IMG/VR virus record: IMGVR_UViG_3300006332_000004 | Span: 1 to 42,580 of that record | Reading direction: 5' to 3' (one strand) | DNA from: a virus | DNA: 42,580 bases | Shown here: positions 15,999 through 23,816 of the stretch, piece by piece | Layout: each line of letters opens with the position of its first letter | How positions within the stretch are numbered: position 1 is the stretch's first letter | Program-made: the position numbers and the translations under genes | The notes under the pieces: generated by a model | What the model was told of the DNA's origin: nothing | Databases searched by the model: none | Seen by the model: only the letters and a program-made list of their open reading frames with translations

Positions 15999-16146
15999 TT
16001 TTATTTTCTTGTTTTATATCATACTCGATAGTAATCTTTTTAGATGTTCTACCAGTACTATCATATGTAGTAGATGTTGTTAGGGTTCCACCAAGTAATA
16101 CAGTTAACCCTTCAATCTCAGACACTAAGTCAGTTGTTTTAGTCAT
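15991..16146 (-). CDS. 51-residue hypothetical
   Basis: It starts ATG 16144-16146 (overlapping the TGA of the oxygenase gene) with MTKTTDLVSEIEGLTVLLGG, and ends KQENKNG before TAG. It reads as a short helix followed by a Thr-rich beta strand and a charged tail. It overlaps both neighbours, so it is part of the PyrE/oxygenase operon. Function unknown. Confidence 0.5.
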   Translation of the reverse strand: MTKTTDLVSEIEGLTVLLGGTLTTSTTYDSTGRTSKKITIEYDIKQENKNG

Positions 16147-16865
16147 GCTCTATCAAAATTAATGTTAAATGCTAAACTTACCCTATCTTCTTTTGTTTCA
16201 TTAGTTGTTACACCATGATCTAAGTAAGCAGGGAATAATACCATTTTACCCACTTCTGCTAACATACTTTGCTTAAATGCATAATGAGCATAAACAAATG
16301 ATGTTACTGAAGAAGGTGCAGGTGAACTAAAATATATATTTCCTTCTGGTTGAGTACCCCAAGGAGTGTCAAAAGATGCTATCTCTTCACTAGATGGTGC
16401 TTTGAAATAGTACACTCCAGATACATCACTATTACCATGATTATGTACATGAGCATAATCTCTATGTCCAAATTTAGACCACCAAGATTGTGAGATTGTA
16501 TATTTTACATCCTCTATTTTAGTCTTACTACTCCTACCTCCATCCTGGGGAAATTTTATCCCTGTCATGTAATTACAAAGATGAAAATGGATTACTTGTT
16601 CAAATTCTTTTAATCCATGTTCAACTATAACATTACCAGAAAAAGTAGTATCTGACAACTGATGTGTCATCCCAAACTCTTCTTTATATGTAAAAGTAGT
16701 CTTTCTATAAGATCTACTGAGTTCTGTCTGAATTGCATCAAGATTATCTTTAATCCTAGTTGCGTATATCGGTGTCGAAAACGCATGGAACATTGTTCCA
16801 CTAGGAAATTGTGCTACCGTTGAGGCTAGCATATTATCTTGATAATACTCAGGAACTTCACTCAT
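16143..16865 (-). CDS. 2OG-Fe(II) oxygenase (TIGR02466-like)
   Basis: 240 residues from ATG 16863-16865; the TTG six bases further upstream gives a two-residue longer form. The block YAHVHNHGNSDVSGVYYF (137-154) with H139, H141, H143 and D147, the distal H217 in FPAYLDHGV and R228 match the TIGR02466 putative oxygenase pattern. Double-stranded beta-helix strands alternate in the C-terminal half. It should hydroxylate an unknown substrate using 2-oxoglutarate and O2. It overlaps the 62-residue gene upstream by eight bases. Confidence 0.8.
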   Translation of the reverse strand: MSEVPEYYQDNMLASTVAQFPSGTMFHAFSTPIYATRIKDNLDAIQTELSRSYRKTTFTYKEEFGMTHQLSDTTFSGNVIVEHGLKEFEQVIHFHLCNYMTGIKFPQDGGRSSKTKIEDVKYTISQSWWSKFGHRDYAHVHNHGNSDVSGVYYFKAPSSEEIASFDTPWGTQPEGNIYFSSPAPSSVTSFVYAHYAFKQSMLAEVGKMVLFPAYLDHGVTTNETKEDRVSLAFNINFDRA

Positions 16866-17046
16866 CTTCAACTCTCAAATGATCTTTAATACTATCAACT
16901 AGTATAAGATTATCTATCTGCATCATCATATCAGCAATATGCTTACTAATATATGATTCTTCATTACGAGCAGAATACGCAAGTGCATTCTTCAGATTTA
17001 GTTGTGCTTCTCTAAGAGAATCTTCAACTTGTTGTGTCAGTGCCAT
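16858..17046 (-). CDS. Small helical protein, 62 aa
   Basis: MALTQQVEDSLREAQLNLKN and onward is a continuous amphipathic helical pattern, with a dimeric-coil look up to about residue 55. It overlaps the gene on each side (upstream stop at 17024-17026, downstream ATG at 16863-16865). No function assignable. Confidence 0.62.
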   Translation of the reverse strand: MALTQQVEDSLREAQLNLKNALAYSARNEESYISKHIADMMMQIDNLILVDSIKDHLRVEDE

Positions 17047-17185
17047 AATCAGAGTTAGTTTTCTTTTTAAGTTTTTTGTGTTGTTTTTTTACTTGTTTTG
17101 CATAAAAAACATCCTTTTTGGAATACCAATCAGGATGTTCTTTTGCTAATTTTATTAATCTCTTTGCTGCTTTAAAGTCATTCAT
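17024..17185 (-). CDS. 53-residue lysine-rich protein
   Basis: It starts ATG 17183-17185 with MNDFKAAKRLIKLAKEHPDW and ends in a lysine-rich tail (QVKKQHKKLKKK) before TGA 17024-17026. It is strongly basic and helical, so nucleic-acid binding is plausible. It overlaps its upstream neighbour by eight bases and its downstream neighbour by 23. Confidence 0.55.
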   Translation of the reverse strand: MNDFKAAKRLIKLAKEHPDWYSKKDVFYAKQVKKQHKKLKKKTNSDYGTDTTS

Positions 17186-17408
17186 CTAACTGTATTGTGC
17201 CTTTCTTATCTCTTAGATAGGTATTTATTACTTCTATCTGGTCATGATAACGAGAGATCTTGTCTATTTCTACTTGAATTGCATCTGTTATATCTGAATG
17301 TTCACCTATACCAGCAGGATTACTAAGATATACTTCAACGTTTGCTCTGTGTCTTTCAATCTCACCTTTAGCATGGGCAGATATTGCTTTTAATAATTGA
17401 TCTCTCAT
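17178..17408 (-). CDS. Small hypothetical helical protein, 76 aa
   Basis: MRDQLLKAISAHAKGEIERH begins a long helix. A loop with AGIGEHSD and a second helix (AIQVEIDKISRYHDQIEVIN) suggest a helical hairpin. It is the first gene of the small-gene run after a structured 70-base gap that contains the inverted repeat at 17439-17482. Family unknown. Confidence 0.62.
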   Translation of the reverse strand: MRDQLLKAISAHAKGEIERHRANVEVYLSNPAGIGEHSDITDAIQVEIDKISRYHDQIEVINTYLRDKKGTIQLDE

Positions 17409-17438
17409 AGTAACATTTGATACGCTGGTTTATATAGG

Positions 17439-17482
17439 TAGAGGGCGTTCCTTCTAATCGGAAATCTTTTGTACTCCCTCTA
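17439..17482 (-). repeat. Intergenic inverted repeat after oxygenase stop
   Basis: On the minus strand TAGAGGG, which begins with the oxygenase stop codon itself, pairs with CCCTCTA across about 30 bases. Inside, TTCC and GGAA can form a second stem. No T-run follows (CCTATATAAACC), so it is not a standard terminator. It could be a processing site, an mRNA-stabilising hairpin or an imperfect terminator. Confidence 0.4.
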
Positions 17483-18112
17483 TTTGTTAATTGCTTTGCC
17501 TATTGTAGCAGAATTAAAATCTATGTCAAGTGTCATGTTAAAAGAAACTGATATTCTTTCTTCATCTGTTTGATTACTTTCCACATTATGATCCTGACAT
17601 GATGGAAAAATAATGCATTGTCCTATTGTAGGTTCAAATGTAAATTGGTCCCATAGATTATTAGAAGTTTTAAAATTGTCACTATAACATACACTTTCTT
17701 GAAATCTTGAATAGTTGTTAGAATCATCAAATACTAAAGAACCTATATTTGGACCAGATCCCTTAACCCAAAATACTCCAGACAAATCAGAATTAGGATG
17801 ATTATGTTTCATATTATAACAGTTAGTACCATTTATATTAATCCACATTGCACCAACTTCCATTTGAGTTCCTTTCTGAAGGATATCACCTTCAGACCAT
17901 TTATTTAATCCCTTCATAAGAGTTCTACTTAAGATATTATCAAACCTAGAATAATGATCTTGAGATTGCCACCCTCCTCTATTAGATTTTTGTTTTCCTT
18001 CTGGGTCTATCCTTTGTTCACCATAACAATACTTCTCTATAGCATCTGCATCAAAATCAGGAATATCAAACTGATGAATCAGCATTGGGAAAAGTGTTAT
18101 AAGATTACTCAT
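17480..18112 (-). CDS. 2OG-Fe(II) oxygenase (TIGR02466-like)
   Basis: 210 residues. MKHNHPNSDLSGVFWVKGSG (101-120) contains H103, H105 and D109, the family's iron-ligand block. The distal H175 (FPSCQDHNV) and R186 complete the set, followed by the RISVSFNM strand. It is the second member of this family in the region after the 16.1-16.9 kb gene, with clear sequence parallels (NSDxSGV, DH-V-SN/TN-T-E-R-S). It overlaps the end of the upstream 42-residue basic gene by eight bases and is probably transcribed from the perfect promoter at 18256-18284. Confidence 0.82.
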   Translation of the reverse strand: MSNLITLFPMLIHQFDIPDFDADAIEKYCYGEQRIDPEGKQKSNRGGWQSQDHYSRFDNILSRTLMKGLNKWSEGDILQKGTQMEVGAMWININGTNCYNMKHNHPNSDLSGVFWVKGSGPNIGSLVFDDSNNYSRFQESVCYSDNFKTSNNLWDQFTFEPTIGQCIIFPSCQDHNVESNQTDEERISVSFNMTLDIDFNSATIGKAINK

Positions 18113-18233
18113 TATAAAGTTTCTTCACGAATAATTTTGTACGTTTCTTTAATTGTCGTAAGCGAGCAGACGCTAGACGGGATTTGGTGTTGCGTCCTCG
18201 CTTTCTAGGAGTTTCATGGCTTTTAAGACGCAT
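18105..18233 (-). CDS. 42-residue Arg/Lys-rich protein
   Basis: It starts ATG 18231-18233 with MRLKSHETPRKRGRNTKSRL and continues ASARLRQLKKRTKLFVKKLYNE. About 40% of residues are Arg or Lys, so the predicted isoelectric point is very high. It is the first gene after the perfect sigma-70 promoter (18256-18284) and is coupled to the oxygenase. DNA, RNA or host-polymerase binding is plausible but unproven. Confidence 0.58.
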   Translation of the reverse strand: MRLKSHETPRKRGRNTKSRLASARLRQLKKRTKLFVKKLYNE

Positions 18234-18255
18234 CGGTCTGCTCAGTTACTAGATG

Positions 18256-18284
18256 ATTATAAGATATTTAGTTGGGATTGTCAA
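18256..18284 (-). promoter_or_regulatory. Perfect sigma-70 promoter TTGACA-N17-TATAAT
   Basis: On the minus strand TTGACA is at 18284-18279 and TATAAT at 18261-18256, spaced by exactly 17 bases. It overlaps the last codons and stop of the 72-residue gene (18268) and starts transcription near 18249. Short arms GGATT and AATCC flank the -35 box. Confidence 0.85.
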
Positions 18285-18486
18285 CAAAATCCTGTTGGAA
18301 TTCCTCAACTTGCTTCAGTACTTCCTCATCAACTGGAGGACCAGATTGAAGTACTGGTGACAACAAAGCAACCGCACCTTCTGGAGATTTAATTCTCCAA
18401 ACAGTACGATTCCTTTCAGTCATAGTCAAAAGAAATTTGAGGTTTTTACATGCCTCTTCTTCTGTTACATCTTGAATGTCAGTCAT
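18268..18486 (-). CDS. Small hypothetical protein, 72 aa
   Basis: Starts MTDIQDVTEEEACKNLKFLL and is an acidic, mostly helical protein with a short Pro/Gly middle segment (KSPEGAVALLSPVLQSGPPV). Its 3' end contains the promoter for the next gene. It overlaps the 53-residue gene upstream by eight bases. I do not recognise the family. Confidence 0.62.
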   Translation of the reverse strand: MTDIQDVTEEEACKNLKFLLTMTERNRTVWRIKSPEGAVALLSPVLQSGPPVDEEVLKQVEEFQQDFVDNPN

Positions 18487-18640
18487 TAGTAAATTCCACG
18501 TTTAATTTTGCATCAGATAAAGCACCTACCATGTTCCATGCGGTTTCCCCAGAGACCATGTTCTCATCACAAAAATATTGAATAGTATCCTCAAGTATTT
18601 CCTTGAGTTCTATTAGTTGTTGTTGTCGTAGTTCATCCAT
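18479..18640 (-). CDS. 53-residue hypothetical
   Basis: Starts ATG 18638-18640, MDELRQQQLIELKEILEDTI, and ends NVEFTND before TGA 18479-18481. Acidic, with an N-terminal amphipathic helix and a second helix after QYFCDENMVSGETAWNMVG. It lies about 20 bases after the gp5 stop and overlaps the next gene, so it is probably co-transcribed with gp5. Function unknown. Confidence 0.5.
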   Translation of the reverse strand: MDELRQQQLIELKEILEDTIQYFCDENMVSGETAWNMVGALSDAKLNVEFTND

Positions 18641-18663
18641 AACGATATTATACCACAGGTATT

Positions 18664-21600
18664 TTAATTTAGGAAAATAGAGGTGGCAGTTTGAGAAATG
18701 GCACCTGCAACTGAATTTATACCAATAGCACCCTTTGCCTTAATGGTTGCTGGTCCAGTCTTAGACTCCATACGAATAAGTCCATCATGTGCCATTACAT
18801 TATAAGCACCTTCCATTACATTCAAATTAAATCCAGTTGAACCGCACTGCATAGAAACTGGTCCTGAAGGATTAGCAACTGTAAATCTAGGAACATTATC
18901 AGTTGTAGAACCACCAGGCATAAGAGCAAGATCTACAGAACCATGACATATTGTACTAATACCAGACTTAGTAGCAGCAGGATTCTTATTAATATTAATC
19001 TTCTGATACAAAGCAGTAGTAACCATTTCAATAGAATTATCAGCACTGATAATACACTCTACACCAGAATACTTCTGTAGTTTTGATGCATTTTCAAATT
19101 CTTTACCTGTAATAGATGTCTTAGTTGCTGCCATTCTTAAATTTGCTGCTTGCATTTCAAATGCAGCACCAGCAACATTCATATCAACGTCAGAACCAAA
19201 ACTAATAACATGCTTTTGAATTTCTTTATTCTTAGGATGTCCATGTTTACTAACAGATTTTGGAGCACCTTGAGCACTAAAGAAGAATCCTCCTCCAACT
19301 TCAATATGACAGTCACCTGTTACCTTTAACCTATAGTCACCCTGAACTGTTCTACAATAATCATTATCAATAACCTTTGCATCATCTCCATGCACTTCTT
19401 CAGTTTTAGTTCCAGCCCAACTAATATGGTCAGCAAGTAAATTACCCTCATCTCCATTAGCAGCAGTACTAGGATGATATCTAACTGGGAATGAATCGAG
19501 AGATGTTTTTACAACTGTTCCTGTAGGATCTTTTAATGTCCATGCAATAGCAGCAGGATTTCTTTCCCATCCAGAACCAGCATTTTCAGTATATACATTG
19601 GTTATACTACCTTTAATAGTATGTGTACCTGCTTGTACATTCTCTATAGTAAATGTAGATGTTACATTATGAGATTGGAACATTGATGTCTGACCTAGAG
19701 TTACTCCATCCCATGAAATACTACCTTGATTATCCGCTTGAACATCAAAAGTATATGTTCCCTCAACAGTAACAACTACTTCCCATGTACCAGTATGTGT
19801 TCCTAGTAATGCTGAAGTATTAGATGGATAAACACCATAAGTTTTTAAGAAGTCACTCCATAAACCTTGTACACCATCTGGTAAATTGTCAGCAGATCTA
19901 ACCCAAGCAGTCTGTGAAGACGTTGTTCTAGTTGATGCTGCAACTGCCTCTGCTGCTGCAATACTAACTTCATCCTCTGATAGATCTGGGAAGTCTTCTT
20001 TAATCTTTCTCTTAGCCATCCACTCTTGGTGCATAGCATTATTCAAACTTACTGAAGTATGTGTAGTACCATTCTCCCTCTTTATAATAGTTGCTTGACG
20101 ACCAGGTGTACCAACATACAATTCAAATGAACCATTAACTTGTGTCTTAGCAGTAGTTAAATAAGGATCTGCTTCAGAGAATACAGAATCAAATAGTCCA
20201 CCAGCAATAGTAGTAGACTCTCCACACTTACCTCTAGTCTCACCTCTAAGTACTGCTATGGAAGCAAATTCTTCAGGAGTACAATGAGTTACACCAAATA
20301 AAGGGAACCATCCAACATTATCTTCTCCACTTTTAGGTGGTCTAACACAACCAGATTCAGAAAACTCAACAAATAACTTTATTAGTCCAGTTAATGTATT
20401 AACGTCTTTAGTAAATAAATTAGTCTTCTCAGAGAATATCTTATTACCTGCTTTCCAGGTATCTAATACTTCTTTTGCATCTTGGTAATTAGCAACTACT
20501 TCTTCAGTTTGTGATACTACTGTAGTAAGATTATTCAATAACTTTTCAACATTACATATTACAATACTAATAACACCTTCAACACCCTGAGTAACAAACG
20601 TTGGTTTATCAATCAGACTACCTAAGTATGAATCTAAATTAGATGTTACAGTAGTTAATGGTGTATTAATAAAATCTGTTAGATTATTATCAATAGCACA
20701 TAGACTAGATAATATTTTACTAACTTCTGCCTGTACTGTAGTTTGTATTACATAAGGTGCTCCAGTTGACTTATTCAATAAAACAGACAACTCCAAATCA
20801 TCAATAAGAGTAGAGGTTGCTGTACGCATAGCACTAACAACTTGAGTGAATACAGTACCTAAGAAATTTTGTATCTTTGCAGTAAGTTCTGCATTTGTTA
20901 CAAGAGTTCCAGTAATAACATTTAAATATTGACCATCACCCGATTTAACTAACAAACCTGCTTGGTCTGCAAGATCTTCTATAAGATATGATAATGTATA
21001 ATCTAAACTCTTCCAAGGTCCACCAACACCATTAGCAGCAGGTATTGGTTTCTCAGGTTGTCTTGGTTTTTGAGGATTACCAGCACTACCATTAATACCT
21101 GGAGTCATACCAACATTAAGTGGTGACCCCTTACCTCCAATCTCTGTAGTTGTAGTTGCTGCAACTGTTGATACACTATTATTTTGCAATCCTGGTCTTC
21201 TAAAATTATCTGACCCAATACCATTAGGGTCTCCTGGTCTATTTGATGCAGGATTTATAGTTCCAGTACTACTTGCTTTCATACTTTCACCAGTGAAAGC
21301 AAATTCCTTTATCTGTCTTGATTCTGTAGCTTTATTAACACGCATAACACCAATTACTATTGGCATCTGTGCATCATCACCATCCATAAAGAATCCCATA
21401 ACAACTGCACCAGGTTGCAACTGTCCTGAAGATTCTCCTTGCCCATCATTACCAGCTTGAGATGTATGTTGTAATACTGTTGCCCAAGGAAGATGGTCTG
21501 TCTTTAGATCTGCTGTAGTACCACCACGAACATTAGTATAGTATCCAAGCACACGAACTCTAACCCTACCCAATTCCATAGGGTCTTCATTATCTTCAAC

Positions 21601-21684
21601 TTCACCAACCCACCAGAAAAATCCGTCTTTCCCTACAAAGTTAATATTATTCTCATTGATTATACCATCGATTGTCTGGTTCAT
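18664..21684 (-). CDS. 5: gp5-like baseplate hub/central spike
   Basis: 1006 residues, against about 575 in T4 gp5. Residues 22-120 are the N-terminal OB-fold (VGEVEDNEDPMELGRVRVRV ... GFFMDGDDAQMPIVIGVMRV), which seats the spike on the gp27 hub. Residues 225-440 are a long helical/coiled linker. I see no T4-lysozyme catalytic segment. Around 625-720 (GTWEVVVTVEGTYTFDVQAD) is a beta-sandwich insert that looks PA14-like. From about 765 to the end are repeats such as YRLKVTGDCHIEVGGG and VDMNVAGAAFEMQAANLRM, the triple beta-helix needle. It has its own late promoter (21708-21715). Membrane piercing is the expected role. Confidence 0.85.
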   Translation of the reverse strand: MNQTIDGIINENNINFVGKDGFFWWVGEVEDNEDPMELGRVRVRVLGYYTNVRGGTTADLKTDHLPWATVLQHTSQAGNDGQGESSGQLQPGAVVMGFFMDGDDAQMPIVIGVMRVNKATESRQIKEFAFTGESMKASSTGTINPASNRPGDPNGIGSDNFRRPGLQNNSVSTVAATTTTEIGGKGSPLNVGMTPGINGSAGNPQKPRQPEKPIPAANGVGGPWKSLDYTLSYLIEDLADQAGLLVKSGDGQYLNVITGTLVTNAELTAKIQNFLGTVFTQVVSAMRTATSTLIDDLELSVLLNKSTGAPYVIQTTVQAEVSKILSSLCAIDNNLTDFINTPLTTVTSNLDSYLGSLIDKPTFVTQGVEGVISIVICNVEKLLNNLTTVVSQTEEVVANYQDAKEVLDTWKAGNKIFSEKTNLFTKDVNTLTGLIKLFVEFSESGCVRPPKSGEDNVGWFPLFGVTHCTPEEFASIAVLRGETRGKCGESTTIAGGLFDSVFSEADPYLTTAKTQVNGSFELYVGTPGRQATIIKRENGTTHTSVSLNNAMHQEWMAKRKIKEDFPDLSEDEVSIAAAEAVAASTRTTSSQTAWVRSADNLPDGVQGLWSDFLKTYGVYPSNTSALLGTHTGTWEVVVTVEGTYTFDVQADNQGSISWDGVTLGQTSMFQSHNVTSTFTIENVQAGTHTIKGSITNVYTENAGSGWERNPAAIAWTLKDPTGTVVKTSLDSFPVRYHPSTAANGDEGNLLADHISWAGTKTEEVHGDDAKVIDNDYCRTVQGDYRLKVTGDCHIEVGGGFFFSAQGAPKSVSKHGHPKNKEIQKHVISFGSDVDMNVAGAAFEMQAANLRMAATKTSITGKEFENASKLQKYSGVECIISADNSIEMVTTALYQKININKNPAATKSGISTICHGSVDLALMPGGSTTDNVPRFTVANPSGPVSMQCGSTGFNLNVMEGAYNVMAHDGLIRMESKTGPATIKAKGAIGINSVAGAISQTATSIFLN

Positions 21685-21707
21685 TTTTATTAGGGTCTTA
21701 TCATGTA

Positions 21708-21715
21708 TATTTATT
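21708..21715 (-). promoter_or_regulatory. T4-type late promoter AATAAATA
   Basis: AATAAATA on the minus strand, 23 bases upstream of the gp5 ATG at 21684. It overlaps the end of the CpeT-like gene (stop at 21711). Confidence 0.6.
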
Positions 21716-22169
21716 GAACTCTCAGGTACTTATAAATTTCATCTGCACCCCAGACAATCCTACCCTTAGAATCCAAAAATCTATCCCTCATAAAAAGTTT
21801 ATGTCCATAGACACCAAGTTCAGCATGACCTGTTATAACTTCCCCAGTTTCATCCATGCTAGTATCAAACTTACCTAACCATGCTACACCATCAAATTTT
21901 AATACCATATCACAATCTTCATTGCGTTGCAACCCACTATAGGTTCCACCCCAATGTTCTAAAATAACTTCTTTATCCGATACCTCTACTAATTTCTTAT
22001 AAGTTTTTAAATATGGATCATGAGGTGTTCTCCTACCCCAATGAATCGAATTTATAAACTCACCGTTTTGCTCCCATCTTACAGATACAGATTTGTATAA
22101 AGTAGGAGCTGACTGTGCTTGATGCTTATTAGACCAAGTTCCAAGTAACCATGATAAAAAATCTCTCAT
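21711..22169 (-). CDS. cpeT: CpeT/CpcT-like phycobiliprotein chromophore lyase
   Basis: 152 residues. The start MRDFLSWLLGTWSNKHQAQS, with the GxWSNxxQAxxxP signature and a following aromatic strand (YKSVSVRWE), is that of the CpeT/CpcT family. An EDCDMVLKFDG segment (around 94-105), commonly conserved in CpeT, is also present. Host CpeT attaches or chaperones phycoerythrobilin on phycoerythrin. Phage copies are common in cyanomyoviruses and may keep light harvesting running or alter it in infection. The protein is shorter than host CpeT (about 200 residues), as usual for phage forms. It lies between hub genes, and its TAATG overlap with the 75-residue gene upstream suggests late co-expression. 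Confidence 0.8.
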   Translation of the reverse strand: MRDFLSWLLGTWSNKHQAQSAPTLYKSVSVRWEQNGEFINSIHWGRRTPHDPYLKTYKKLVEVSDKEVILEHWGGTYSGLQRNEDCDMVLKFDGVAWLGKFDTSMDETGEVITGHAELGVYGHKLFMRDRFLDSKGRIVWGADEIYKYLRVQ

Positions 22170-22396
22170 TAATCGTCATACACTAGGCACTCTGGCTCAT
22201 CAGGATGCATTTCACAGAATAGTTCAATGGTATTAGGATCATGATGGTCACCAGCATTAATCTCTGCTATGTGATGCTCACGATAAGTTTCTAATTCATG
22301 TAACTCTTCTGCAACATGCCTACGAGCTGCAGGACTAATTGTTGGGTTATCAAGAATGTCTCTATCTGCCTTAATATGGTCTTCGATAGTTTTCAT
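22169..22396 (-). CDS. Small acidic hypothetical protein, 75 aa
   Basis: MKTIEDHIKADRDILDNPTI begins a mostly helical, His/Glu/Asp-rich protein ending EMHPDEPECLVYDD. The acidic, histidine-rich composition could coordinate metal but no motif fits. Its stop overlaps the CpeT ATG. Late promoter at 22429-22436. Confidence 0.6.
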   Translation of the reverse strand: MKTIEDHIKADRDILDNPTISPAARRHVAEELHELETYREHHIAEINAGDHHDPNTIELFCEMHPDEPECLVYDD

Positions 22397-22428
22397 AATT
22401 TTAATCTCCGTTACTAGGTAACAATAAC

Positions 22429-22436
22429 TATTTATT
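22429..22436 (-). promoter_or_regulatory. T4-type late promoter AATAAATA
   Basis: AATAAATA on the minus strand, about 33 bases before the ATG at 22396 and overlapping the end of the gp27-like gene (22435). Confidence 0.5.
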
Positions 22437-23814
22437 ATCCTAGTATACTATCTCGACCTAGCAACAGTTCTGTCTTCATTTTAAGACCATCTCCAGTATG
22501 ATGACGTACACCCATAATAATATATCTACCACTATACTTCCTATCATTCTGTACTGTCGTACCAGATCTGAAGGTTCCTGGTAACTTAACCTGTATACCA
22601 TGTCCAGCATAGAGATCTAAATTACCTGGAATAGTAATAGATAATTTAATATTTTTTAGTGTCTCTCTCCGTAAGTATTCGTATGCTTGAAGTTCAACAA
22701 CCTCTTCATAATTTTTTTGAGGATTCAATTTATATTTTGGATCAAATAACTGATTAGGTATCATAGTATATCTAACTCTCTTTGGTTGGTCAAGAACTTT
22801 TTGTATTTCTTTATCCATCAAAGTATTAGGATTGACATAATTTGTACCACCAACATGAGACATTTTTTTCCATACCTTTTTAAGAGCATAGTTATATTCT
22901 TTCTGTTTCATATCAGTACTAACACCAAGTCTTGATTGGTTTATAGAAACTGGATCGAACCCAATACTATATCCAGACCATGAACCATGTCTTAACCCCA
23001 TAAGATAACTTCTCTCTTCAGGGAAAATTACACTATCAATCTTATATTGGTCTTCACCTGCATCAACCTTCATACCTTTAGGTGAATATGTGTAAGTATA
23101 AAGTGCTGGTTTACCTTTTACATGATCTGTGTATTCTTCCTTCTGTTCATTAACATCATCTATCATCTTATCAATTGATTTAAAATGAAATCCTAAAGCA
23201 GATTCCCAGAAATTAAATCCATTCTGTAATACTCCACCTTTCTTAGATTTACGAACAGATCTTTCAGCAACCCAATAAATCACATCAATTGGTCTCCAAT
23301 TAGGAATAACCAACCTCTGTTTATTGATAGTCTGCTCTAAGAACATACGTTTCTTACTTCCTAAGTACTTCTTATCTCTTACCAACTTCCTAATAATCTG
23401 TGTTGCCTCTATAGAACCAGAAAATATCTTTTCAGTATGACCAAAAACATTTTTAATTTCATTCTTAATAAACTCATCAGAAACACAATTAACGATAAAA
23501 ACATCTGCTGTTTGTGCTGTTCTAACTCTATCCTCAATATGAACACACCTCAACCAATAATCCCTATTACCTGTGAAATGAAATATAGTTAATTTAAATA
23601 CTTCAGAACCAGTCAATGCTCCCATAAGTCCAGCAGCATCTTCAACAATAATACGTGCTTCAATAGTAGCAGATTCAACCGCTTCTACAATTTCAAAACC
23701 CTTGACAAATTCAGCAAGTTCATACTTACCAGAAGCATTCTCCATCCTCTTACCATTACGCCAGAGGCTAATTTTAAAATCGATTTCTGCTGTGTTAGCT
23801 CTCTTGCTACTCAT
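22435..23814 (-). CDS. 27: gp27-like baseplate hub protein
   Basis: 459 residues against 391 in T4. The first 110 residues (FEIVEAVESATIEARIIVED ... GSEVFKLTIFHFTGNRDYWL) form the beta-barrel of the hub family. A FKSIDKMIDDV segment (around 210-220) and later strands match the gp27/gpD-type hub fold. The hub trimer would hold the gp5 spike below and the tube above. Its place between the tape-measure-like genes and gp5 supports this. It starts two bases after the 956-residue gene's stop. Confidence 0.8.
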   Translation of the reverse strand: MSSKRANTAEIDFKISLWRNGKRMENASGKYELAEFVKGFEIVEAVESATIEARIIVEDAAGLMGALTGSEVFKLTIFHFTGNRDYWLRCVHIEDRVRTAQTADVFIVNCVSDEFIKNEIKNVFGHTEKIFSGSIEATQIIRKLVRDKKYLGSKKRMFLEQTINKQRLVIPNWRPIDVIYWVAERSVRKSKKGGVLQNGFNFWESALGFHFKSIDKMIDDVNEQKEEYTDHVKGKPALYTYTYSPKGMKVDAGEDQYKIDSVIFPEERSYLMGLRHGSWSGYSIGFDPVSINQSRLGVSTDMKQKEYNYALKKVWKKMSHVGGTNYVNPNTLMDKEIQKVLDQPKRVRYTMIPNQLFDPKYKLNPQKNYEEVVELQAYEYLRRETLKNIKLSITIPGNLDLYAGHGIQVKLPGTFRSGTTVQNDRKYSGRYIIMGVRHHTGDGLKMKTELLLGRDSILG

Positions 23815-23816
23815 AA

